From: Calliphora vicina
Taxonomy: Eukaryota > Arthropoda > Insecta > Diptera > Calliphoridae
Assembly: GCF_958450345.1 (NCBI RefSeq)
Contig: NC_088780.1
Location: 114,836,226 to 114,900,225 of the forward strand
Direction of reading: 5' to 3'
DNA: 64,000 nt
Part shown: positions 56,282-64,000 of the stretch, in pieces
Layout of the letters: each line of letters starts with the position of its first letter
How positions within the stretch are numbered: the stretch's first letter is position 1
The notes under the pieces: model-generated
Told to the model about the DNA's origin: nothing
Seen by the model: only the letters and a program-made list of their open reading frames with translations
Database searches by the model: none
Translations under genes and position numbers: made by a program

Positions 56282-56650
56282 AAACAAGTAAGAATTTATG
56301 ATCGGTCAAGACCGACTTTATGATACCCTATACTGAGTAAATTTTTTTCGGAAGTTGGCGTTATATTGGAACTATGACTAATTATGGACCGAACGATATG
56401 AAATTATGTCTATATGAAACTTCTTTCTGCTGAGTTATATGTGGATACCAAAATGTTTAAGAGATAAAGTCCAATTTTGGGAGGACATTTGTATGGGAGC
56501 TTGGTGAACGAATAGACTGATTTCAGCTGGTTACAATAACTTCATCCTTGGACCGAAAAAATGTACCAGATTTTATAGAAATATCTTCAAACTGCGGCCT
56601 GTAATTGACGGACATCATTTAATCCGTACAAGGAAATTACTCACAATATA
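56282..56650 (-). mobile_element. INE-1-like element, 5'-truncated
   Basis: ACAAGTAAGAATTTATGATC, GGTCAAGACCGAC hairpin, ATGATACCCTATACTGAG, one body unit (GCGTTATATTGGAACTATGA) and CTTCAAACTGCGGCCTGTA, ending where the CCGTCCG stretch should follow. Confidence 0.75.
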
Positions 56651-57330
56651 GCGTGACGTTACACATTTTTGAAAATGAATATAAAATTATTACTCCTAGA
56701 AAAATAAATTGTAATAAGAAGATGCCGTTAGAAATAGAACACAACTGGCCAAAACGAAAACTTGAAATTTTTAGCCCGGTATCTTGCCTTCGCAACTAAG
56801 GGAAGCTTTGAACACTTTAATTTAATTAATTTTAAATATTTATCATTATAGTACAAGAAAGAATAAACTGTTGATTAACTTTTAATTTTTCCGTCTGGGA
56901 GGACTTTTCGGTGGAAATTTATATGGGCTGTCAGTATAGTTAAGCAAAAAGTAAATAAACCGCATGAGAATAATATCAACACATGGGATGTATAAAATAA
57001 CTGATTGACTTCTCTCTGCACTGCAAAGAGCACATACGTATCAAATGATCCAAAATACATAAATTGGAGTGAGCTGAGTGCACAGACATTAGTGACAATT
57101 ACTGCTGGGTACTGCTAAACTACCAATTTATGCCTGCAATAAAATGGGTACAGGTTTCCATATGAAGAGAAAAATTATGCGAGAGTTGGAATTATTTAAA
57201 ATTTGCTCGTAAAACCAAATGTTAGCCAGTCATGACATTTACGATTTCATAAAGAAAAACACACACAATTTATCATGCTCCAAATTAGCGGTATTTTCTG
57301 TATCGCTACCATTGGACACCAATATTGTAA
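56651..57330. other. AT-rich stretch, no gene seen
   Basis: No recognisable feature. Confidence 0.4.
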
Positions 57331-57445
57331 CCATATAAAAAGTATACATATATACTGGGTCCTTATAAAATTTTAAAAACGATATAGCTATGTATGTCCT
57401 TCTGTCTGTTGTTGGCACGACAGAGCCAGACACATCGTTTCAAAA
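57331..57445 (+). mobile_element. INE-1-like 5' fragment, second type
   Basis: AAGTATACATATATACTGGG, TCCTTATAAAATTTTAAAAA, CGATATAGCTATGTATGTCC and TTCTGTCTGTTG follow the order of the DINE-1 5' region. Confidence 0.5.
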
Positions 57446-57534
57446 ATCGTTTCAAAAACGATTAAGAAAAACCAGAGTTATGAACCAAAATGTAATCCAA
57501 TCTCCAAAAAATTGTGTATTTTTTAAAAATGTGT

Positions 57535-57790
57535 TTACCCTACAGCACCATAGTGGGGAAGGTATATTGCGTTTATGCATATGTTTGTAACTGCCAAAAA
57601 TATTAGTGTAACGCCCACCTTAAAGTATACATATCTACTCAGAATAACTTTCTGAGTCGATTAAACGATGTCCGTCTGTCCATCTATATTTTCAGCCCAA
57701 GGACGAAGTCTATTGAAACTGGCTGAAATCGGTCCACTATTTCACCTTGACCCCATACCCCCCATGGACTTAATTGGTCGTACATATGAT
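57535..57790 (+). mobile_element. INE-1-like element, 5' fragment
   Basis: TTACCCTACAGCACCATAGT, GGGGAAGGTATA (5' hairpin), CACCTTAAAGTATACATATC, CGATGTCCGTCTGTCCATCT and CAAGGACGAAGTCTATTGAA in the standard order. It ends near 57790 without the body units. Confidence 0.75.
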
Positions 57791-58504
57791 CATCTAGAAT
57801 GACTCAAATTGAAATTGTATGTTCTTAACGGAATTGTTAGTGCGCCTAAGATTACATCTTTTAAGGATATTCATATTTAGAGAAGATAATAATAATAATA
57901 ATAATAGTGGTTTAAATTAGTTTATAAACAATCTGATTTGCAAAATGTCTCTTTCGAAACGAATTACGCATGTTTTCCAGATTTAACATAGTCGAAGTTT
58001 GTAAGTTGTTTACTAAAATATAAACTCTTAAAAGAGTTGGACCAATATTGTACAACCAAATAGGGTTATTTTATACTTATTTTAAAACGCTGGTAAAATT
58101 CTAAGACTACTTATTCGAAAAAAATTTTAATGGTTTTTGGTTTAATATAGGGAAGTGAAAAAGTCCGGGAAATTAGGAACCCTAGTATATGCACATTCAT
58201 AACGCTGTACTTCGTATTAATATGAACAAAATGTCTTAATAGTTACACACATTTATGATTAATGTAACATGTTCGAACTTACCGAATTGCTTAAAATAAT
58301 CCAAAGAAGAACATGAATATATCTTACCATCATTTAGAGTTAACGGGTTTAAAAATAATTCAAATTGCGGACATTTTATATAAAACTATGTATGTATTAC
58401 GTATATATTATTACGAAATTGTACTTGAATTCAAATATAACGATTTTAAGGGCTGATTTAAAAGTAGCATAATGCTTTCAAATAACAGTGCTGTAATAGC
58501 AAAC
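57791..58504. other. AT-rich stretch, no gene seen
   Basis: An ATA/ATAATA run lies at 57888-57905. No gene. Confidence 0.4.
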
Positions 58505-59073
58505 TGTAACATATCTGTGGGCATTATTAAATAAAAGCTTTCAGTTGATTTGATCGTAAGTTGGCAACGCTGTATTCGAATTCGAATATTCAGTTAAAGA
58601 ACATTGTAGAAAGTACACTACAGATGGCGTATGTATTAGTAAGATCTAGAATATTCGAATTTTGACAGTTAAAGAACAATCTAGAGTGCAGATGGCAGTG
58701 TTATAAATAGTGGTTAAAGTTAAAGAACAATCTAGAGTGCAGATGGCAGTGTTATAAATAGTGGCAGAGGTTGCAGTCGTGAGTGAGTTTATCAGAGACG
58801 CTTTTCGAATAAACATCAACTGAGTGCCTTAAAGTGTGTTGTGTTTTTCAAGTAAATTCGTGTACATTATAAATTGTGTCTGTATTTCTGCGAATTTACA
58901 AACGTGTATAAAAAAACATTGAGTGACTATTTAAATCTGTTGTTGTTTTACATTTGAATAAATAAAGAGCTTTTACAATTTTCAAACTACTAAACGGCTT
59001 TTATTTGCAATCAAAAGTATCTGGTTTATTTAAAGGAAATAAACTAACGTTTTAAAAAGGTTAAAACGTAACA
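58505..59073 (+). mobile_element. Solo LTR-like unit with tandem promoter
   Basis: The unit starts TGTAACATATC and ends GTAACA. It contains promoter elements (below) and then two overlapping AATAAA signals at 58957-58966 about 180 bp downstream, the U3-R-U5 order of an LTR. No primer-binding site or internal sequence follows, so it would be a solo LTR. I could not read a target duplication, and a non-LTR promoter-bearing repeat remains possible. Confidence 0.5.
58664..58812 (+). promoter_or_regulatory. Duplicated core promoter (two TATA boxes)
   Basis: A 51-bp unit carrying AAAGAACAATCTAGAGTGCA, GATGGCAGTG and the TATA box TTATAAATA is repeated exactly in tandem (58671 and 58722). TATA boxes lie at 58701-58709 and 58752-58760. 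A third, decayed copy of the upstream part (GTTAAAGAACATTGTAG, CAGATGGCG) lies near 58595-58630. Downstream of the second TATA are an initiator-like GCAGTCGTGAG about 30 bp on and a DPE-like AGAGACGC further down. CAGATG is an E-box match. Confidence 0.6.
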
Positions 59074-60179
59074 ATATTTATTACATATAAATACACACAT
59101 ACATCACAGATTATTACAGATATGAAACAAAAAAGTTTTCAATTGTTGTGATTTGCAGAGCTAGATAAAAAATATATAGTTTTCAATATATTGCGTAATA
59201 TATTTGTCCCTCTTATCAAAACACAGCCATTTTGACATTTTCTTTTGTTATTTTTCTATTGAAACCAGCTGATTCATATCTGTATAATTTGTGATAAACA
59301 TTATCAAAATATTTTTTCTTTTCCCATTTCAATTTCTTTGAAAACGTCAAAAATATTAAATTAATTAAAAAAAATAGTTCAAAATAAAACCAAAAAAATA
59401 AATTAATTGAAAAAATTTAAGCAATGATTTTTTCTGTGAATACTTTTAAAAATCACATTAACTTAAATAAAAGTCTTATAGATATCGAACCACAATTTTA
59501 GAAATATTACTTGTATTCAAAAATCATACTAAATCTTGAGCGAAGCATTAAATTTACTGGGTGATATGCTCACTGGTAGCAATCGAAATATAAGATACAT
59601 TTGACGTACCTATCCTTTTATGTTTAAACTACCACTATTCAGTGTTAGGAATAGAAATTTGTTTATTGAGTAGTTAATAATTACTCAACTATCCCTCGTA
59701 TCGAATCGAGAGAGTGTACACGTTACTGTTGTTACATAATTGTAAACATTAACACAGATATGTATGCATATTACCATGAAAGATAACGGTAGAAAACTCT
59801 TTATTTTTTTATTTTTGCTTTTCTACCTTTAGGCCTTATATACTGCCAATTATAGTAAACAATATAAAATTGTTTACGTACGTATGTATGTACTCGTTTA
59901 TTTGTATGTATTTTGTAAGCGATGATGTTAAACAGCTTTTTAAACAAAGTACTATGTATATATGTAGGTTTTTCTACATACCCTGCCAGCAATTGGAAAG
60001 TTATATTTTCGATATCTATACTAAAATATGTCTACTTTGTGTTATTCAACAAATAGTATCGACAATAGTCAGTAAATTTATGATTTTTAAAGTCATCGGT
60101 TGTCTTACATAAAAATATGTATGTGTGGAAGCAAATATAATTTATAAAGTAGCGTCAAATTTAAATTATACTTATAACT
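59074..60179. other. AT-rich stretch, no gene seen
   Basis: No recognisable element or coding frame. Confidence 0.4.
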
Positions 60180-61028
60180 AGCTGAACCCGGTCCGCGTTG
60201 CTGGCACCTCGATCTCGATTTTAATATACAGTGTCGGCCAAATTCGGTTATCCAACTTTCATTGTTAATACATGTGGTGGCATTCCGGCTGCTTCCAATG
60301 AATTCAAAAATTCAGTAGGATAATTAATGGCTTGTTCTTCGTTCACTACTGTGTCAATCAATTTGTTGCAGTGTTTCGCCAGACATTGCAGTGTTTCGCC
60401 AAACATTTTAAATTGAATTTGGTCATTGAGCTTGTTAACATCATAATTGTTTGGTGCCAGAATTGCACGTTACCACAGCCAATCCAATTTAATATAGTTG
60501 GTTGTATGCCTTAGGAATATCTTTTCGACAACGGCATAATCTTCATTTGGTAGACGTTCGAAAACGAAGTCAAATTTGGCGGGATCAATTGGAATTTCTC
60601 CATTTCCGATGTCCAACAATTGTTTTGAATTGTTTTGAAAATGTTTCGGCAGAAGGGTATTACAGCAAATGCGCATGTTGGTTGATAGCGTTTGGCTTCT
60701 GTAGCTTCATTTCCAATGAAATAAATTTGAAGGAACTTCGCATCATCATTGGGAAGCGGGAGCAATGATCCAATTCTGTTGTACATTTGGCCTTGAATTT
60801 TAAAGGTGGGCATGAAGCCGATGTCATTTGAAAGCATGAGTCACACTTTTGGATATTTTGAAGGAAGTGCTTGGAAATAGAATTGGCGGCGCAAATGTAA
60901 CTTAGAAGCAGCACAATAATTGGTGACGGAATAACTTTACCTTTCGAACAGCACATTCCCGGGGATTCAATAGGGAACATCAAAATGCTGCAATATAAGC
61001 AATGTTTGTTCATTGCGCCAATCAGTAC
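60180..61028 (-). pseudogene. Helitron Rep-helicase pseudogene, internally deleted
   Basis: Helitrons encode a Rep nuclease fused to a PIF1-type helicase for rolling-circle transposition. The minus strand first reads MNKHCLYCSILMFPIESPGM, then CCSKGKV, SKHFLQNIQKCDSCFQMTSA and, after a frameshift, FKIQGQMYNRIGSLLPLPND with FLQIYFIGNE. These are the conserved N-terminal Helitron blocks. It then jumps to LLDIGNGEIPID and RAILAPNNYDVNKLND, then AINYPTEFLNSLEAAGMPPH, which belong to the C-terminal part of the helicase. The Rep catalytic core and helicase Walker motifs are missing, so several kilobases were lost. Frameshifts and a 20-bp duplication (GCAGTGTTTCGCCA at 60371 and 60391) add to the decay. 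The homologous sequence stops near 60240. Confidence 0.85.
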
Positions 61029-61044
61029 GTCCTAGTGGTTTCTG

Positions 61045-61110
61045 TGGTCTAAGCGACCAAATAGGTCTTCAAGGAAAATATCTAAGCTTTCTTTTGAGAA
61101 AAAAAGGGAG
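61045..61110. repeat. GTCAAGTG-family unit fragment
   Basis: GTCTAAGCGACCAAATAGGT, CTTCAAGGAAAATATCTAAG and CTTTCTTTTGAG match the tandem units at 40135-40165 and abut the Helitron remnant. Confidence 0.7.
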
Positions 61111-61978
61111 AAGGTTGCACAACGCGTAAGTCAAAAAAGGTTTAGCTAAATGGCTAAACGAAAAAACCTGAATTTCGCTATAAAATACCTTCAAGTCAGA
61201 CTGAAACTTTTTTGAATCTGCGTAGTCGTTTTAGAAATATAATTTTTTTTTGCCAAAAAAAATTTTTTTTAGCACAATTTAGAAATTTTTGTTTTACAAA
61301 AATTGGTTTTGAAAAAACCACACCACTCGTCAGATGTAATGTTTTTTTACATTTCAGCCTTACTTAAAGGTAATTTGTTTGCGGAATTTAAGTTTTTTTA
61401 GTTCATTCAATAAGCTAAGCCGTTTTTGCGATAAGCGAATAAATGAAATGAAGAAATTAATCATGTGCGACCTCCACCATTTTCGAAATAACGGTTGAAG
61501 AAAGTGACATCATATTCGATGAGTTTCAACTTCAAGATGATATATTTGGAGAATTTTTCGATAGAAACTGTTGGCAGGGTACAAATGTATATACATATGT
61601 ATGTGTACGTGCATGTTTGTAAATATTTTTGGGTAAGTAAGTGTATGTTTGCTGTATTGGTATGTATAAAAAAACCACGACAACAAAACCAAAGCCATTT
61701 AGGCTTTAACCTATCATTAAAAAGTTTTTAGAATATGTTATTGCCAACCTTCAACAACAAAAAGCAATGACAATAACAACAATAACAAACTACTACAGTT
61801 TTTATTTTTGTTTTTCTACGTATCTATGTATAATGATAGCTAATATTCTTCAATCTTAAAGGTATCATACGTACCTGCAAATATTACAGTAAATGGTCAA
61901 AACAATAAAAATTTTAATAATATATGAAATGTTCGATGTTGTTAAGATATGAAAGGTTATTACTTCGACTTTTAATTA
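61111..61978. other. Non-genic stretch
   Basis: A CAACAA/ACAATAAC-rich patch lies at 61750-61790. No gene seen. Confidence 0.4.
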
Positions 61979-63001
61979 CACAGAAAAAAATTACGACAAA
62001 TCAAGTGTCATATTAATTACCAAATTCGTCAATACAATTAATTTTTTAATTAAAAAATCACCAACAATCGATTTTGTAAATATAAAAAATAAAATTGTTA
62101 CTTAAAGTTGTTAACACTCAACAATATTTTTTAACTACAAGATTGTTCTATTGACCAATTAATTGGTTAACATTCAACTATTATATTTAAACATTAAGAT
62201 AATCATATTAAACAATTTTGTTGTTAACAGTTAATTACATTTTGTCTAATGGATTTAAAAGAAATTGTTATTATTTTACTGACCTTTCGATACTAAGAAA
62301 AACAATAAAGGGTTTATTTAAGTGGTTCTTTATTAATAATTACAAGTTTTAATCTTGAAAATTACATTGGAAAGGGAGTTTTTCTTGATATTTCATGCCA
62401 ATGTTATTGACAGAGTTCTGTTACTTAAGTCGGACAATCGTGAATATAATCGAGCATGGATTATACATCAGGTATGATTTTGGATTCGGTTAGAGAGGAG
62501 AATGCATTGGAGCAACGACACATGTGGTCGCTGTATAATTCTTAATAATGTTGGATTGAATCTAGTATTTTATACATATTTTTTCAAAGATCAATCGTAT
62601 TTGCTATATTTCTTGCTCTTTCAGATTTGTACGTGAACCCTGTGGAAAGAATATCTCTTTAAATGATTTTTCGTCCAATGTTTTACAAGTTATGACAACT
62701 TATTTCATAAACATACGTTGTATATTTTTCTTTAAGAATTCGCTAAAATTTCTATTAATAACAATTCATATTTTATATATAGATTTTTATTTTAAAATGT
62801 ACAAATTAATTTGTCTTTTTGAAATTTTTTAATTTATTTAAATTAATTATTCAACAAATGAAATAATTGATATGAAAATAATAAAAATTGTTAATATAAC
62901 AATTTATAAATAAATTAATAAAAAAAAAATTGTTACAAAAGTTAACCAAGAATTTACAAGTTTTTTTAAATATTTAAGAACTTTTGTAATTTTTTTCTGT
63001 G
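61979..63001. mobile_element. CACAGAAAAAAATTAC-TIR element, TA target
   Basis: The left end CACAGAAAAAAATTAC and its exact complement at 63001 are flanked by TA (61977-61978, 63002-63003). The 1023-bp interior is extremely AT-rich with ACAATTGTTAAC-like motifs in both orientations and codes for nothing recognisable. It is a non-autonomous DNA transposon; a similar terminus occurs at 37124. Confidence 0.7.
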
Positions 63002-63003
63002 TA

Positions 63004-63795
63004 TACAAATAAATGAATTCACAATGCAAATGAAATTTAATTGCATATTTAACTGCAATATAATTTGAAAATGCCTTCATATTAGAGTTTCCAAAAAATC
63101 GAAGAAAAACTCGATTTCGGATTTAAAAAATTGAAAACCGATCGGTTTCGATTTTTTTCGGTTTTGTAATAATTTTTTAAATATTACATATTATAGAAAC
63201 AAAATCAGTTGATAATATAGGAAATAATATCAAAATTTTAAATTCAAACATGGCGGGTGTTCAACAGGATAAACGAAAATTAGTACTATTTCTTTTAATG
63301 GACCTTTTGTAATATATTAGTTAGCTTATATATACATTAGAGTTGGCTAATATGCTTCTCAGTATTATACCAAAAAAGGAGAACTAAACAGAACTATGAA
63401 GTACTTTTTCCCTCTTCAAATGGTACTTTTTGAATTTTCTATAATATCAGGAAAAAATTACTTTGAAACTTGAAACCTCAAGTGTGGAAAATCGGTAATT
63501 TTTCTTCCAATGATACTTTTTCTACTTTTTTATTTTACTTATATGTAATAGTTGGCTGATATACTTCTGAGTAAAGAAAGAATCAAGAATAACGTACTTA
63601 ATTATATTGAGACAAAAACTTCGTTCTTCAATACCTTTAAAATGAAACTTATTATTAGAAAATATTGTTTATGAAACAAGTAAAATGTTACCCTGAATGT
63701 GTAGGATTTCACAAAGGGAGACTTAACATAGTATTCCATACTTTTATTGGATATTTGAAAATAACAAAGACTTTGTTATTAAAATTTAAATTTTT
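63004..63795. other. AT-rich stretch, no gene seen
   Basis: Near 63100-63165 repeated TCGATTT and CCGATCGGTTTCGATTTT motifs recall hAT subterminal repeats, but I found no ends. Confidence 0.4.
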
Positions 63796-64000
63796 CGGCC
63801 CAAAATTTCACTCCAAATAAATTCTATGTATACATACATAGAATTTATTGGAATTCATTTAACCTAATTTTATGATGATTGTTCCATAATTAGTTATAGC
63901 TCCCATATAAGGCCTGCTTCTGATAATCACTTTAACAAGCATAAATCTCTTAAAAATATTGGTATCTACAGTGTCGTGCCCATAATCAAATTTATGTTTT
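63796..64000 (+). mobile_element. INE-1-like element, cut by the window end
   Basis: TTTTCGGCCCAAAATTTCAC, GTTCCATAATTAGTTATAGC, TCCCATATAAGGCCTGCTTC and TCTTAAAAATATTGGTATCT are body blocks of the main family, plus strand. The 3' end lies beyond the window. Confidence 0.7.

Noticed and set aside
60511..60837. Full 108-codon minus frame as one protein
   Set aside because: Only its first half is Helitron Rep sequence; the second half is out of frame, since the helicase homology (LLDIGNGEIPID) lies in the frame of 60470-60676.

Overview
The window is AT-rich, gene-poor nuclear DNA. The crowd of DINE-1/INE-1-type elements, with Tc1/mariner, pogo, hAT, Helitron and non-LTR remnants, points to a higher dipteran, most likely a calyptrate fly. 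That assignment comes from repeat style, not from a marker gene. I found no rRNA, canonical tRNA, CRISPR or confidently identified host gene. Nearly every open frame is a shadow or part of a repeat. The sequence reads as intergenic or long-intron DNA built by repeated transposon insertion.

Layout. 0.8-2.8 kb: a deleted D,D37E transposon and a TIR composite carrying an INE-1-like copy. 5.5-8.2 kb: INE-1-like copies and a small MITE. 11.3-12.7 kb: a solo arm of a long-TIR family, then dispersed repeat 'H'. 15.9-18.3 kb: a CCCAGC-TIR element holding tRNA-like units, a TA-flanked MITE and a complete INE-1-like copy. 18.6-21.0 kb: a 2.4-kb long-inverted-repeat transposon with two exon-like remnants of a spliced gene. 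22-28.6 kb: a TIR element hit by an INE-1-like insertion, a decayed D,D37E element and a second long-TIR copy. 29-35 kb: INE pieces, a TA-flanked MITE and a hAT element with an 8-bp duplication. 36.9-45.6 kb: a palindromic MITE, a non-LTR-like ORF, a foldback element with tandem repeats, INE copies, and Tc1 and pogo remnants. 46-49.3 kb: an inverted H copy and a Ser-rich open frame that is the only host-exon candidate. 49.5-54 kb: an H copy opened by nested insertions, including the one intact gene here, a 335-residue D,D37E transposase with perfect TIRs. 54.5-55.4 kb: a pogo derivative nested in a Harbinger-like MITE. 58.5-59.1 kb: a solo-LTR-like unit with a duplicated promoter. 60.2-61.0 kb: a Helitron Rep-helicase pseudogene. 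62.0-63.0 kb: another TA-flanked TIR element.

How the parts relate. Three insertions have a paralogous unoccupied site elsewhere in the window: the D,D37E element against 12286, an INE-1-like copy against 53264-53273, and the GGGGAGAG MITE against 26880. These fix the ends and target duplications without outside data. The least familiar systems are the long-TIR family with conserved unlike ends and a spliced ORF remnant, and the CCCAGC-TIR elements carrying tRNA-like Pol III units.
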